A stretch of 64,000 nucleotides of DNA from Chlorobium sp. (GCA_005843825.1 SZXX01000048.1:1-64000), one strand, 5' to 3'. Counted from the stretch's first letter, positions 53,365-63,728 are shown. The notes: generated by a model not told the origin, from the letters alone. Numbers and translations are program-made.

Positions 53365-55761
53365 ATGGCTTTCAAAACACCAACACTATCTGCCAGGAAC
53401 AGGACCCTGATTGTTGTCGAATCCCCCTCAAAGGCTAAAACTATTAATAAATACCTTGGGGATAAATATACAGTTTTCGCCTCCGTAGGGCATATCAAGG
53501 ATCTGCCGAAAAAAGAGATCGGCCTTGATTTTGACCATCATTACGAACCCCGTTATGAAATCATTCCCGGAAAGGAAAAAGTTGTCAGGCAATTAAAAAA
53601 ACTTGCTGCAGAAGCCAGCGAAATTCTCATAGCCACTGACCCTGACCGGGAAGGGGAAGCCATAGCCTGGCATATCTCCAACGAAATTGGAGAGACAAAG
53701 AAACCGGTATTCCGTGTTCTTTTCAACGAAATCACCAAAACCGCCATCATCGCGGCCATTCAGGAGCCGCGACAGATCGATTACCGCCTGGTGCGCTCCC
53801 AGCAGACCCGTCAGGGCCTCGATAAGATCGTCGGCTACAAGATCAGTCCGTTTTTATGGAAAGTAGTGCTGCGTGGACTTTCAGCCGGACGGGTACAATC
53901 CGTCGCACTCCGCCTGATCTGCGAGCGTGAAGCCGAGATCACCCGCTTCCAGATAGAGGAGTACTGGACCATTGCCGCAGATTTTGTAACTCCCGGAAAA
54001 GAGTCCTTCAGGGCAAGACTGGTCCGCTTCGAAGGCGAAAAGCCCGAGATAACCAATCAGGACAGGGCTGAAGCGATTGCTGCTCTCATCAGGAAAGGTA
54101 ATTTTTCTGTCACCGAGATCGCTCCCCGCACTCAGCAACGCAAGCCGCCGCTGCCGTTTACAACTTCGCTGCTCCAGCAGGCTGCATCAAACCAGCTCGG
54201 CTTTGGATCGCAGAGAACCATGCGTGTTGCGCAACAGCTGTATGAGGGAATTGATCTCGGTGCCGAAGGCGCTGCAGGCCTCATCACCTATATGAGAACC
54301 GATTCCACGCGAATTGGCGCCGAAGCAATAGTCCAGGCCCGGGAGTATATCGACAGGCAGTTTGGAAAGGCTTATATCGGGTTCGGCGGAGCTGCAAAAG
54401 CAGGAAAAAATGCCCAGGATGCCCACGAAGCGATACGCCCGACCTCGATATCAAAAAGACCTGAACAACTGAAACAGTACCTTTCAACCGATCAGTATAA
54501 ATTATATGAATTGATCTGGAAGCGCTTTCTTGCCGCCATGATGGCTCCTGCCAAAATTGAGCAGACAAGAGTTGATGTTGAGGACTCCCTGCAGAAATTC
54601 CAGTTCAGGGCAACCGGCAGCAAAGTTGTTTTTCCCGGCTTCATGCGTGTCTTTGACGATCAGAAGGAACTTGATTACGAGGCGCAGGTCTCCACAAAAG
54701 AAGATATAGAAAAAGAGCCTGCGGTAAAGCTCCCCGAACACCTCTCGGTGGCCGATCCGCTTGCCATCGCAGACCTCGACCAGAAACAGAGCTTTACCCG
54801 CCCTCCTGCGCGCTACAGCGAAGCTACGCTGGTAAAGGATCTCGACCATTTCGGCATAGGACGCCCATCAACCTATGCCTCTATTTTTTCAACGCTTCAG
54901 GACCGCCGCTATGTTGAGCTTGAAAAGAAAAAAATCAGTCCTACAGAACTAGGCAAGGATGTCTCACTGATCCTGGTTGCCAATTTTCCCGAGCTATTCA
55001 ATGTGGGCTTTACCGCTTTCATGGAGGATGAACTCGATAAAGTTGCCAGTGGAGATGACGAATACGAAAAAGTGCTCGACAGCTTCTACAAGCCACTTGA
55101 AATCGCACTCAGCCTGCGCAAAGACGACCCGATTATTCCGCAGAACAGCGAAACCACAACCTGTGATAAATGCGGTGTCGGGCAGATGACGATCAAGTGG
55201 ACCGCCAGCGGGAAGTTTCTGGGCTGTTCCTGCTACCCTAAGTGCAAAAATATCAAAGCAATAAGCACAAACAGGGAAAAACCGAAAGACACGGGCATTA
55301 TATGCCCTTCCTGCAAAGAAGGACACATGCTTCTGAGAAAAGGACGGCTTGGAGCTTTTCTTGCCTGTTCCAACTACCCGAAGTGCAATACGCTGCTTAA
55401 TCTCAACAAACAGCGCCACATCGAACCACTGAAAACCCCTCCGGTACTCACCAGCCTCGTCTGTCCGAAATGCGGCTCCCCGCTCTACCTCAGAAGCGGA
55501 AAAAGGGGGCTCTGGCTCGGCTGCTCAAAATTTCCAAAGTGCAGAGGACGGCTTGCATGGAGCACGCTCGACGAAACTGCCCACAATCACTGGGAAGCGA
55601 TCATGGCCGACCACATGAAAGCGCATCCGGCAGTGGTGCTCACCATGATTGATGGAAACCCTGTACCCATGACCACCCCGGTAGACGATATCATCCTCAA
55701 GGCAGAAGAGTCCGGCCTGATTGCTCCGGCTGTTGAAGAGCCCACGGAAGTCACTGCATAA
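53365..55761 (+). CDS. topA: DNA topoisomerase I
   Basis: Type IA topoisomerase relaxing negative supercoils. 798 residues. Toprim domain LIVVESPSKAKTINKYLG near residue 14-31 and IATDPDREGEAIAWHI near 92-107, active-site Tyr in GLITYMRTDSTRIG near 307-320, and HEAIRPTSISKRP near 351. Three C-terminal C4 zinc ribbons: CDKCGVGQM...CSCYPKC, CPSCKEGHM...CSNYPKC, CPKCGSPLY...CSKFPKC (about 595-735). An acidic/hydrophobic tail follows. It overlaps the convergent feoB by 11 bp. Start at the ATG 53365, with about 230 bp of AT-rich upstream from the amidase gene. Confidence 0.96.
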   Translation: MAFKTPTLSARNRTLIVVESPSKAKTINKYLGDKYTVFASVGHIKDLPKKEIGLDFDHHYEPRYEIIPGKEKVVRQLKKLAAEASEILIATDPDREGEAIAWHISNEIGETKKPVFRVLFNEITKTAIIAAIQEPRQIDYRLVRSQQTRQGLDKIVGYKISPFLWKVVLRGLSAGRVQSVALRLICEREAEITRFQIEEYWTIAADFVTPGKESFRARLVRFEGEKPEITNQDRAEAIAALIRKGNFSVTEIAPRTQQRKPPLPFTTSLLQQAASNQLGFGSQRTMRVAQQLYEGIDLGAEGAAGLITYMRTDSTRIGAEAIVQAREYIDRQFGKAYIGFGGAAKAGKNAQDAHEAIRPTSISKRPEQLKQYLSTDQYKLYELIWKRFLAAMMAPAKIEQTRVDVEDSLQKFQFRATGSKVVFPGFMRVFDDQKELDYEAQVSTKEDIEKEPAVKLPEHLSVADPLAIADLDQKQSFTRPPARYSEATLVKDLDHFGIGRPSTYASIFSTLQDRRYVELEKKKISPTELGKDVSLILVANFPELFNVGFTAFMEDELDKVASGDDEYEKVLDSFYKPLEIALSLRKDDPIIPQNSETTTCDKCGVGQMTIKWTASGKFLGCSCYPKCKNIKAISTNREKPKDTGIICPSCKEGHMLLRKGRLGAFLACSNYPKCNTLLNLNKQRHIEPLKTPPVLTSLVCPKCGSPLYLRSGKRGLWLGCSKFPKCRGRLAWSTLDETAHNHWEAIMADHMKAHPAVVLTMIDGNPVPMTTPVDDIILKAEESGLIAPAVEEPTEVTA

Positions 55762-57889
55762 AAAGAGCAATACGGTAGACTGCGAAAGAAAGTACCCAGG
55801 CTACCGAGAGAGAATACACTGAATAAAGGAGAACAGGGCGCCAGCGCCCTACCTCTTTTTTCATCACGCCGATTGCCGCCACACAGGGAATATAGAGCAG
55901 AACAAACACCATGAGACTCAAAGCCGTGGCCCGGCTGAACGATGGATCGCTCCTGAGAATTGATTTAAGCTCCCTGGGCGCGCCACTGCTCTGTCCGATA
56001 GAGTAGATCGTTCCCATGGTGGAAACAACAACCTCTTTTGCCGCCAGCCCCGTTACAAGGGCAATACCGATGCGCCAGTCGAACCCAAGCGGCCTGATCA
56101 AAGGCTCAAGCACTTTACCTGCTCTTCCTGCCAGTGAGTACTCAAGCTGTTCACTCTTGATACCGGCATCAAGCACCTTTTTCCTTGCATCTTTTTCCGC
56201 CGCACTCAAACTGCTGCCGGCAATACGCGCAGTTTCCAGAGCAAGCGTTGCATCAAGAGCCGGCTGGTGAGGATAATTGCTTGCAGCCCAGATAATGATA
56301 ACAGCACTTAAAATAAGCGTTCCGGCCTTTTTGATATACATAAGGGCCTTCATCTTTGCCTGAAAAAGCACAGAGGAGAGTGTCGGCCAGCGATAAGGAG
56401 GCAGCTCCATCACAAACGGTTCAGAATCGACTTTAAGGATGGTGGATTTCAGAAGCCATGCGGTCCAGAGGCCTACAGCAATACCAAGAAAATAAATACC
56501 GAACATGACGTTGCCTGCCACTGCAGGAGCGAAAAAAGCAGCAGAAAGCATCACATACACCGGAAGTTTTGCTCCGCAGCTCATAAAGGGAATAATCATG
56601 ATGGTCACAAGCCTGTCTGTCTGACTTTTCAATGTCCTTGTCGCCATGATGGCAGGAATGGAACAGCCGAACCCCGTTATCAGGGGGATAAAAGATTTTC
56701 CATGCAGACCGAAACGATGCATCACCCTGTCAATCACAAATGCCGCACGGGCCATGTAGCCTGAAGCCTCAAGAAAGGAGAGGCCGATAAAAAGAAGAAC
56801 AATATTCGGCAGAAAAATCAGGACGCCTCCAACCCCTGCAATAATACCGTCCACAACGATGGATCGAAGAGTATCATTCTGGAGAAAAGGTCCGATGGCG
56901 GAAGCAATTGAACTGAAAAACAGTGCAAGCCAGCCTGTAAACAGAGCGCCTACAGTAAAAGTCATCTGAAAAATCCCCCAGACAACCAGTAAAAAAACAG
57001 GAAGCCCCAGCACCCTGTTGAGCACAACCATGTCGATATAATCGGTTACCGTAGCCCGTCCTTCCTCCGGCTGCCGGACACACTCCTTTACTGCTCCATG
57101 AATAAAAGAGTGACGGTCTTCGGTAATGAGAATCTCAGGTTCTGAATCGTGCAGATGCTCAGCCTCTCTTATTGCATCCTGCAGGGCAAGCTCCACCTTC
57201 ACCCACACAGGATACTGCTGAACCAGGGTGTAAACCTCCCTGTCATTCTCCAAGAGCTTGATGGCCAGCCATCTGGCATTATAAAGACCAAGCTCCTTCT
57301 GATGAGAAAGAAGCGAGGTGATTTTATCTACCGAAGCCTCAAGTTCAGGGCGAAAGAAAAGCTTGTTTTTACGAATCCGGATATCATGCAGGAACACCCT
57401 GATAACATGATCCAGCAGTGAATCTAGTCCAGTCTTCTTTTTAGCCGAAGTAGGAATAATATGGCAGCCGAGAAGCGCCTGTAACTGCTTCATTTCAATG
57501 GTGATACCCTTCTCCTGCACCTCATCGATCATGTTCAGCGCCACAATAAAGTCAACCTCCAGCTCCATAAGCTGCGTAGTCAGAAGCAGATTCCTTTCAA
57601 GATTCGGTCCCTCGACAACATTGACCACAACATCGGGACGTTCCTTGATCAGGTACTCTCTTGTGACTATCTCCTCAGGGGAGTAGGGGGTAAGCGAATA
57701 GGTCCCGGGAAGATCGACCACACGGATCCGGTATCCCTTGTAGTCGAGATACCCTTCATGCTTTTCAACGGTAACGCCGGGGAAATTCCCGACTTTCTGA
57801 TGAGCGCCTGTCAGGGCATTGAACAGGGAGGATTTTCCGCAATTCGGATTGCCGGCAAGCGCTATGCTGATCTCTCTGATCTCACTCAT
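55751..57889 (-). CDS. feoB: Ferrous iron transport protein FeoB
   Basis: G-protein-coupled Fe(II) uptake permease of the inner membrane. About 712 residues from ATG 57889 (GGAGGCAAGG site). The G domain has IALAGNPNCGKSSLFNALTG near residue 8-27, VGNFPGVTVEKHEG near 33-46, VVDLPGTYSLTPYSPEE near 55-71 and LNMIDE (NKxD replaced by NMID, the FeoB form). The membrane part has the Gate motifs SFLEASGYMARAAFVIDR and LITGFGCSIPAIMATRTL (Cys in GCS/GCSIPA). A large loop holds KSEQLEYSLAGRAGKVLEP. Its ATG overlaps the feoA stop (ATGA). Confidence 0.96.
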   Translation of the reverse strand: MSEIREISIALAGNPNCGKSSLFNALTGAHQKVGNFPGVTVEKHEGYLDYKGYRIRVVDLPGTYSLTPYSPEEIVTREYLIKERPDVVVNVVEGPNLERNLLLTTQLMELEVDFIVALNMIDEVQEKGITIEMKQLQALLGCHIIPTSAKKKTGLDSLLDHVIRVFLHDIRIRKNKLFFRPELEASVDKITSLLSHQKELGLYNARWLAIKLLENDREVYTLVQQYPVWVKVELALQDAIREAEHLHDSEPEILITEDRHSFIHGAVKECVRQPEEGRATVTDYIDMVVLNRVLGLPVFLLVVWGIFQMTFTVGALFTGWLALFFSSIASAIGPFLQNDTLRSIVVDGIIAGVGGVLIFLPNIVLLFIGLSFLEASGYMARAAFVIDRVMHRFGLHGKSFIPLITGFGCSIPAIMATRTLKSQTDRLVTIMIIPFMSCGAKLPVYVMLSAAFFAPAVAGNVMFGIYFLGIAVGLWTAWLLKSTILKVDSEPFVMELPPYRWPTLSSVLFQAKMKALMYIKKAGTLILSAVIIIWAASNYPHQPALDATLALETARIAGSSLSAAEKDARKKVLDAGIKSEQLEYSLAGRAGKVLEPLIRPLGFDWRIGIALVTGLAAKEVVVSTMGTIYSIGQSSGAPRELKSILRSDPSFSRATALSLMVFVLLYIPCVAAIGVMKKEVGRWRPVLLYSVYSLSVAWVLSFAVYRIALFMQ

Positions 57890-58167
57890 ACCTTGCCTCC
57901 CAGGCGCCAGAACTGCTTTGCTGCCGGGCATGCTGCACCATCAACCAGCATACGCACCATGACCCCGTCCGCCTCATTTTTTCTCAGGGCAAGATAGAGT
58001 CCCTTGAACACGATCTCCATGGGATCACCGAACGGAGCAACTCTAAGCACCTTGAATCTGGTTCCTTTTATCAGCCCTAAATCCATAATTCGCCGCCTTA
58101 TGGCACTCTCTGCCTTTACCGCCGTAACCTCTGCTTTATCACCGACTTTCAATTCCGATAACCGCAT
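57886..58167 (-). CDS. feoA: Ferrous iron transport accessory protein FeoA
   Basis: 93-residue cytosolic SH3-like protein, partner of FeoB. MRLSELKVGDKAEVTAVKA at the start, then RRRIMDLGLIKGTRFKVLR near 25-43, GDPMEIVFKGLYLALRKNEAD near 48-68, the usual FeoA layout. The ATG at 58167 follows GGAGA at 8 nt; a TTG two codons upstream is not used. Upstream at 58214-58221 is TAACCTAA (TTAGGTTA on minus), which matches one half-site of DtxR/IdeR-type boxes; iron regulation is expected for feo but this half-site alone proves nothing. Confidence 0.93.
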   Translation of the reverse strand: MRLSELKVGDKAEVTAVKAESAIRRRIMDLGLIKGTRFKVLRVAPFGDPMEIVFKGLYLALRKNEADGVMVRMLVDGAACPAAKQFWRLGGKV

Positions 58168-58266
58168 ACACAAATCTCCTGCAAAACAGTAAAAAGATAA
58201 ACAGGATTAATTATAACCTAAATAACAATATACGCACATGAAAAATTGCACGCATTTTGTAAAGCG

Positions 58267-58287
58267 GACGGATAAAATAGTCCGTTC
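58267..58287 (-). terminator. Possible weak terminator after HIT gene
   Basis: Short dyad around ACGGATAAAATAGTCCGT, 49 bp after the HIT stop; on minus, CGGAC/GTCCG stem followed by CTTT. Weak stem and T-run. Confidence 0.3.
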
Positions 58288-58335
58288 AACAGGAGAGGCT
58301 CTTTGATAAGGGGTGGAGATGCTGAAGAAGAACGG

Positions 58336-58716
58336 CTAACCGTGTGCCGAAGGTAACCCCGGGAATGGAGGCCAACCCATCGCGCTTCCTCCGATCAGAT
58401 GCCCGTGAATATGAAAGACGCTCTGCATGGCATCCTTGCCGCTGTTAAATACCAGCCTGTACCCGGACTCTTTTATGCCGATTATTTCAGCCACGGTTCC
58501 GGCTGCAAGAAGGATTTGACCTGCTATCGCTTCATCTTCGGGAGTCAATTCACTCAGTGATGAAATGTGTTTCAGAGGAATGATCAGCACATGCTGCCCG
58601 GTAACAGGAGTTATATCCCTGAAAGCCAGAACATGATCGTTACGATAGACAATCTTCGCGGGTATCTCACCGCGCACAATACGGCAAAACAAACAGTCGG
58701 AATTCTGGTGTGTCAT
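58336..58716 (-). CDS. HIT family nucleotide hydrolase (HinT-like)
   Basis: 126-residue HIT protein, probably purine nucleoside phosphoramidase of the HinT branch. CLFCRIVRGEIPAKIVY near residue 8-24 with the zinc-binding Cys pair, FRDITPVTGQHVLIIPLKHI near 32-51, and the HIT triad HIHGHLIGG near 105-113. The ATG at 58716 is used because homologues begin a few residues before CxxC; an ATG 36 bp upstream would add a basic dodecapeptide. It lies downstream of the CBS protein gene on the same strand with a 67-bp gap. Confidence 0.9.
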   Translation of the reverse strand: MTHQNSDCLFCRIVRGEIPAKIVYRNDHVLAFRDITPVTGQHVLIIPLKHISSLSELTPEDEAIAGQILLAAGTVAEIIGIKESGYRLVFNSGKDAMQSVFHIHGHLIGGSAMGWPPFPGLPSAHG

Positions 58717-58783
58717 ACAGCTTGTTTTTCTTGAACCTTGGAAAAGCTTCATTCACAAAAAAACTCAGGGCAAAGGGGAAAAA

Positions 58784-60115
58784 TCACTCCGCAGCAGATG
58801 GTTCTTCAGAGCCACCGTCCTCCGGCTTGGGATTTTCGGATAACTTTGTAGCCAGCACCTTGTCAATCCTCTGGCCATCCAGGTCAACAATTTCAAGATT
58901 CCACTCTTCCCATGTCATAATGTCGCCGGTTCTCGGCATACGACCAAGCAGCCACATCATGAGGCCGCTGAGGGTATGATAGAGTCCTTTATCCTCCTCC
59001 GGAACGCCTTTCAACTCAAGGGTATCTTTAAGCTCAGGAACAGGAATAAGTCCATCGAGCAGCCAGGAACCATCCTGACGCTGAATAGCCCACGAATCCT
59101 CAAGATTGTGAGGAACAAACTCTCCGGTTACCGCTTCAAGCATATCCTGAAGGGTTACAAGTCCCTGAATTTCACCATACTCATCAACCACAAAGACCAT
59201 CTGGGTGCCTGAAGTCCTGAAATGATCAAGAAGTTCCATCCCTGTAAGGGTTTCCGGCACATAGACGCATGGCTGCAGTTGCGATGTAAATTCAGTCAGG
59301 CGGCCTTTCAACGTCTTCGATAAGAGCTGTTTGGCATTGACAACGCCAAGCAGAGATTGAAGTCCACCGTTGCAGACCGGAAAACGTGAATGTTCCGATT
59401 CTGTCACCCTGCTGATATTTTCTTCAAGAGGACGGGAAACATCCAGAAAAATAATATCCGCTCTTGGAACCATAAGCGTACCGAGCTGACGGTCATCAAG
59501 ACGGAACACATTACGGACCATCTCATGTTCATGCTGCTCAATCACCCCGGCTTCAGACCCCTCCTCAAGCATGGCATGAATCTCCTCCTCCGTAACACTC
59601 GGCATAGCCTGCGGGTACTTCCCCATCAAGCTCAGAATGGCATCTGTCGATGCTGTAAGCAACCTGCCGAAAGGACGGGTTATACTCACAAGCGTACGCA
59701 TGGGGCGTGCAACCAGACATGCAATTCCTTCCGGATTGAGAAGACCAAGCCGCTTGGGAACAAGCTCCCCTATAACGATGGTGATATAGGTAATGGCAAG
59801 GACAACAACAACAGTAGAAATAACTCTGCTTATTTCCGGATCCATACCGAGAGACTGAAGCTTGACAGCGAAAGGGCTGGCAAGAGCACCTTCCCCGACA
59901 ATACCGTTAAGAATCCCGATAGAGGTAAGGCCAATCTGGATGGTCGAAAGAAAACCTGAAGGCTCCTGACCAAGCTTCATGGCAACAGAAGCAGATTTTT
60001 CACCATCTTCGGCAAGCTTGGAAAGACGGGAGCGCTTTGAAGTTACAAGCGCAAATTCCGACATCACAAAAAGGCCGTTAACAACAATCATAAACAAAAG
60101 CAACAATACTTCCAT
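58784..60115 (-). CDS. CNNM/CBS-domain transporter (HlyC/CorC family)
   Basis: 443 residues. An N-terminal DUF21/CNNM membrane domain (about 1-180, several hydrophobic segments: LLLLFMIVVNGLFVMSEFAL near 4-23, then ALVTSKRSRLSKLAEDG), two CBS domains (about 200-335; VPRADIIFLDVSRPLEENI, QMVFVVDEYGEIQGLVTLQD), and a CorC_HlyC C-terminal domain ending DGQRIDKVLATK. The family is linked to Mg2+/Co2+ or Na+ handling and older names call it hemolysin; the transported ion is not settled. The ATG at 60115 puts the hydrophobic segment at the N-terminus; an ATG 42 bp upstream is less likely. Confidence 0.88.
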   Translation of the reverse strand: MEVLLLLFMIVVNGLFVMSEFALVTSKRSRLSKLAEDGEKSASVAMKLGQEPSGFLSTIQIGLTSIGILNGIVGEGALASPFAVKLQSLGMDPEISRVISTVVVVLAITYITIVIGELVPKRLGLLNPEGIACLVARPMRTLVSITRPFGRLLTASTDAILSLMGKYPQAMPSVTEEEIHAMLEEGSEAGVIEQHEHEMVRNVFRLDDRQLGTLMVPRADIIFLDVSRPLEENISRVTESEHSRFPVCNGGLQSLLGVVNAKQLLSKTLKGRLTEFTSQLQPCVYVPETLTGMELLDHFRTSGTQMVFVVDEYGEIQGLVTLQDMLEAVTGEFVPHNLEDSWAIQRQDGSWLLDGLIPVPELKDTLELKGVPEEDKGLYHTLSGLMMWLLGRMPRTGDIMTWEEWNLEIVDLDGQRIDKVLATKLSENPKPEDGGSEEPSAAE

Positions 60116-60280
60116 ACATTCGGGTTTGAACCTTTCGGGATTAGATACCACCCACACACTTCCTGCAGGATTTATACGCTGCAGGTGTCCCTTAAAGTTC
60201 TGTTCTTACGCCATTAATCATTTTCACTATGCTACCAACTACACTTTTATTCTGCTAAATCCAAACAGTTAACAATCTGT

Positions 60281-60694
60281 TCACTTCGGAGCAGAAAAAA
60301 ATGTCTTGACTTTCGCAATAAACTGATTTTCCGTCAACCGGTCACAGGCCTCAACCGAAACATCTTGTTTGTGCAGCTCACCTGCCTTCGCGATCTCTTT
60401 GGCAAGCTCAACTTTTGCCTCTCCAGGCCCGAAAACAGCAATCCTGTCAGAATCTCCCAAGAGCCCGATCACCTCCTGATAATAGGCATGATACTGGTGT
60501 TTCCGACGCTCTTCATCAACATGTTCATTAGCGACACTCTGCGCCACACTAGTTCCTCCTGATTTCCAGCCACCTGAGGGTTTATGATGACTTTCGGCAC
60601 CTGACTCAACATGCTGAACTACAGCCTCTCCCCCTGTAATTGAAACCAGAATGGCATCCTTGTGATCAATCCAGAGTCCTGTGTTTTTTTTCAT
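60281..60694 (-). CDS. Small eRF1/Pelota-like domain protein
   Basis: 137-residue protein of a widespread uncharacterised bacterial family: GLWIDHKDAILVSITGGEA near the start, a low-complexity Gly/Ser/His linker, HQYHAYYQEVIGLLGDSDRIAVFGPGEAKVEL (in parts: YYQEVIGLL, IAVFGPGEAK) in the middle, and a VEACDRLTENQFIAKVKTFF end. The GPGEAK segment and layout resemble the VLRF1/eRF1-type domain, suggesting RNA or ribosome binding, but function is unproven. The start 60694 follows AAGGAGG at 9 nt; an ATG 9 bp upstream directly abuts the AAGGAGG and is unlikely. Confidence 0.7.
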   Translation of the reverse strand: MKKNTGLWIDHKDAILVSITGGEAVVQHVESGAESHHKPSGGWKSGGTSVAQSVANEHVDEERRKHQYHAYYQEVIGLLGDSDRIAVFGPGEAKVELAKEIAKAGELHKQDVSVEACDRLTENQFIAKVKTFFSAPK

Positions 60695-60703
60695 AGCTGT
60701 CAT

Positions 60704-61004
60704 CCTCCTTATGTTTGTTTTCCCATAAATAGAGTAACAGATTTTCTATCAAAAGAATTCACTCCTCTCGTAAAGATAAGCAATAGTTGGCTTTTCTTTC
60801 TTGTTCCCGAAAGCTCATGCTCTTGAAACAACGCATGGGAGTGCAGCTTTAACGCGAAAGACTTCTGTATGCCGGGCGAAGAAAACGGGCAGCGCGGTTT
60901 GAATCGGCATGATCAGGATCATTGCTTTTTCAAAAAAAAGCGGGCAATGCAATATGGAACCGGCCTGCACTCCATGAAGAGAAGCAACGGGCCGGTTCTC
61001 TCTT
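60704..61004. other. Gap between small eRF1-like gene and frdB
   Basis: About 300 bp. The left part, upstream of the small eRF1-like gene, should hold its promoter. The right part, downstream of frdB, has the inverted repeat at 60957-60998. No gene is supported. Confidence 0.55.
60957..60998 (-). terminator. Hairpin after frdB
   Basis: Perfect 9-bp arms GAACCGGCC (60957-60965) and GGCCGGTTC (60990-60998) with a 24-nt loop, just after the frdB stop on minus. The T-rich stretch on minus is delayed, with a second small stem (CATTGC/GCAATG) nearby. It probably ends the frd operon transcript. Confidence 0.55.
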
Positions 61005-61778
61005 TTACAGGGAGTCCTGGATTATCTTTTCCTTTTCTGCAAAAAGTTTTGAGCTGAGAAACTCCCTGTTCATGCGGGCAATATTGGATACCGAAATACC
61101 TTTGGGACATTCAGCTTCGCAGGCATAGGTATTGCTGCAGTTCCCAAAGCCAAGATCATCCATTCGAGCAACCATCTTCTGCACCCGCTTTGCCGCCTCA
61201 ACCTGACCCTGTGGAAGGAGAGCAAGATGCGATACCTTTGCCCCGATAAAGAGCATGGCTGCCGCATTTGAACAGGCAGCCACGCATGCACCGCAGCCGA
61301 TGCAGGTTGCGGCATCAAACGCTTCATCCGACTTCTCTTTCGGCACCGGAATGGTATTGGCATCCGGCACACCGCCGGTATTGACCGAGACAAAGCCTCC
61401 TGCCTGAATGATTTTATCAAACGCACTCCGGTCAACAATCAGATCACTGATGACGGGAAAAGCTTTTGCCCTCCATGGTTCGATATGGATGGTATCACCA
61501 TCCTTGAACGAACGCATGTGCAGCTGGCAGGTAGTAACCCCTTTTTCAGGCCCGTGAGGACGTCCGTTGATGTAAAGGCTGCAAGTGCCGCAGATACCCT
61601 CACGGCAGTCATGGTCAAAGGATACAGGATCACCGCCGCTCATGATGAGCTTCTGGTTCAGGGTATCAAGCATTTCAAAAAAAGAGCTGTCAGGAGAGAT
61701 TCCGGTCACATCGTATGAAACCATCTGCCCTTTGGCTCCAGCATTTTTCTGTCGCCAGATCTTCAGCGTAAAATTCAT
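61005..61778 (-). CDS. frdB: Fumarate reductase/succinate dehydrogenase iron-sulfur subunit
   Basis: Iron-sulfur subunit of complex II. 257 residues. The [2Fe-2S] ferredoxin domain has [20 protein letters not shown] near residue 54-73 (C-x4-C-x2-C). The C-terminal domain has [17 protein letters not shown] near 155-171 ([4Fe-4S]) and [15 protein letters not shown] near 216-230 ([3Fe-4S] and last Cys). It passes electrons between the flavoprotein and cytochrome b. In green sulfur bacteria this complex reduces fumarate in the reductive TCA cycle. 9 bp downstream of frdA; an AGAGG ribosome site precedes the ATG. Confidence 0.94.
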   Translation of the reverse strand: MNFTLKIWRQKNAGAKGQMVSYDVTGISPDSSFFEMLDTLNQKLIMSGGDPVSFDHDCREGICGTCSLYINGRPHGPEKGVTTCQLHMRSFKDGDTIHIEPWRAKAFPVISDLIVDRSAFDKIIQAGGFVSVNTGGVPDANTIPVPKEKSDEAFDAATCIGCGACVAACSNAAAMLFIGAKVSHLALLPQGQVEAAKRVQKMVARMDDLGFGNCSNTYACEAECPKGISVSNIARMNREFLSSKLFAEKEKIIQDSL

Positions 61779-61787
61779 AATAACCTC

Positions 61788-63728
61788 TTATTTATAACTC
61801 CGCTGGGAGAGCTTGATCTCGTTGAATTGAAGTTCCTCACGGTGCAGCTCAGCAGCAGCATCACGCCCCTTGTACTGCCATGCACCGACAAATGCGAATT
61901 CATCATCGTTCCGAAGAGCTTCACCTTCGCTGGTCTGGTACTCTTCCCTGAAGTGTCCTCCGCACGACTCGCGACGCTGCAGGGCATCACGCACCATGAG
62001 TTCACCCAGATCGATAAAATCAGCGACCCTGCAGGCCTTCTCAAGCTCGGGATTATACTCGTCCAGTCCGCCGGGAATTTTAACCCCCTGGGCAAACTCT
62101 TTGCGCAGCTCGGCAATAAGATAAATCGCTTCGTTCAGTCCCGCTTCGTTTCGTGCCATTCCGCAATACTCCCACATGATCCTGCCAAGACGGCGATGGA
62201 AATGATCGACGGATTCCTTTGCTCCGCTGTTTTTTATGGCCTTCAGGCGATCAGTGACTCCCTGGGCTGCAATGTTGAATTCAGAAGATGCAGTATCAAA
62301 ACGGGGTGTATGAATTTCAGCTGCCAGATAGTTACCAATGGTATAAGGAAGCACAAAATAACCGTCGGCAAGACCCTGCATAAGTGCTGATGCGCCAAGA
62401 CGATTGGCCCCGTGATCGGAAAAGTTGCATTCACCGATAGCAAAGAGACCGGGAATGGTGGTCATCAGTTCATAATCAACCCAGAGACCGCCCATGGTAT
62501 AATGAACTGCCGGATAGATCATCATCGGCGTTTCATAGGGGCTCTCCGCAACGATCTGCTGATACATCTGGAAAAGGTTTCCATAGAGAGAGTCAATGGT
62601 ATCATGGCCCTTGCGCTTTATGGCATCTGCAAAATCAAGATAGACCGCAAACCCTGTATTGCCCACTCCGAAACCTGCGTCGCACCTCTCCTTTGCAGCC
62701 CTTGATGCCACATCCCTCGGGACAAGATTACCGAAAGCAGGATAGCGACGCTCAAGATAATAATCACGGTCAGCCTCCGGAATATCGGAGGGCTTTACCT
62801 CTTTGTTCCTGAGCCTTTCAACATCCTTTAATTTGGCCGGAACCCATATCCTTCCATCATTACGCAGGCTTTCGCTCATCAGGGTCAGCTTCGACTGCGC
62901 ATCGCCATGAACCGGAATGCAGGTAGGATGAATCTGGGTAAATGCAGGGTTGGCAAACATCGCCCCTTTTCTATAGGCACTCCATGCCGGAGTCACGTTG
63001 GAACCCATTGCGTTGGTGGAAAGGAAAAAAACATTACCATAACCGCCATTAGCCAGAACAACGGCATGGGCCGCATGGCGCTCTATTTCACCGGTTACCA
63101 GGTTTCGGGTAATGATCCCTCGTGCTTTTCCATCGACAAGCACCATATCGAGAACATCCCGGCGATTGAACAGCGTCACATTACCTGCAGCAATCTGGCG
63201 GCTTAATGCTCCATAGGCGCCAAGCAGCAGCTGCTGTCCGGTCTGACCTCGTGCATAAAAGGTTCTTGAAACCTGTGCTCCCCCGAACGAACGGTTGGTC
63301 AACAGACCGCTGTATTCGCGGGCGAAAGGCACACCCTGCGCCACGCAAAGGTCAATAATCTGGTTGCTGACCTCGGCAAGACGGTAGACATTGGCTTCAC
63401 GCGCACGGTAATCACCGCCTTTGATGGTGTCGTAAAAGAGCCGGTAAGCGCTGTCTCCGTCATTCTGATAGTTTTTTGCGGCATTGATTCCCCCCTGCGC
63501 GGCAATACTGTGAGCACGGCGGGGAGTATCCTGGTAGCAGAACACCTTGACATTGTACCCGAGCTCTCCGAGCGATGCGGCGGCGGAAGCCCCGGCAAGG
63601 CCTGTACCGACCACGATGATGTCAAGTTTGCGTTTATTGTTGGGATTTACCAGCTTGCAGCCCGATTTGTAGGCAGTCCATTTTCCAGCCACCGGCCCTT
63701 CAGGGATTCTGGCGTTGAGGCGTGTCAT
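61788..63728 (-). CDS. frdA: Fumarate reductase/succinate dehydrogenase flavoprotein subunit
   Basis: Catalytic flavoprotein of complex II. 646 residues, long form typical of Bacteroidetes/Chlorobi and epsilon-type enzymes. FAD-binding [21 protein letters not shown] near residue 37-57, the covalent-FAD segment [16 protein letters not shown] near 71-86 (His), the dicarboxylate site [13 protein letters not shown] near 267-279, R in [27 protein letters not shown] near 418-427, and [20 protein letters not shown] near 441-460. First bona fide gene pair after frdC in frdC-frdA-frdB order. Direction of catalysis (fumarate reduction versus succinate oxidation) cannot be read from sequence. Confidence 0.96.
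   Translation of the reverse strand: MTRLNARIPEGPVAGKWTAYKSGCKLVNPNNKRKLDIIVVGTGLAGASAAASLGELGYNVKVFCYQDTPRRAHSIAAQGGINAAKNYQNDGDSAYRLFYDTIKGGDYRAREANVYRLAEVSNQIIDLCVAQGVPFAREYSGLLTNRSFGGAQVSRTFYARGQTGQQLLLGAYGALSRQIAAGNVTLFNRRDVLDMVLVDGKARGIITRNLVTGEIERHAAHAVVLANGGYGNVFFLSTNAMGSNVTPAWSAYRKGAMFANPAFTQIHPTCIPVHGDAQSKLTLMSESLRNDGRIWVPAKLKDVERLRNKEVKPSDIPEADRDYYLERRYPAFGNLVPRDVASRAAKERCDAGFGVGNTGFAVYLDFADAIKRKGHDTIDSLYGNLFQMYQQIVAESPYETPMMIYPAVHYTMGGLWVDYELMTTIPGLFAIGECNFSDHGANRLGASALMQGLADGYFVLPYTIGNYLAAEIHTPRFDTASSEFNIAAQGVTDRLKAIKNSGAKESVDHFHRRLGRIMWEYCGMARNEAGLNEAIYLIAELRKEFAQGVKIPGGLDEYNPELEKACRVADFIDLGELMVRDALQRRESCGGHFREEYQTSEGEALRNDDEFAFVGAWQYKGRDAAAELHREELQFNEIKLSQRSYK

Noticed and set aside
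58214-58221. DtxR/IdeR-type box before feoA
   Set aside because: Only one 8-bp half-site matches; the second half is not present, so it is mentioned with feoA but not called.
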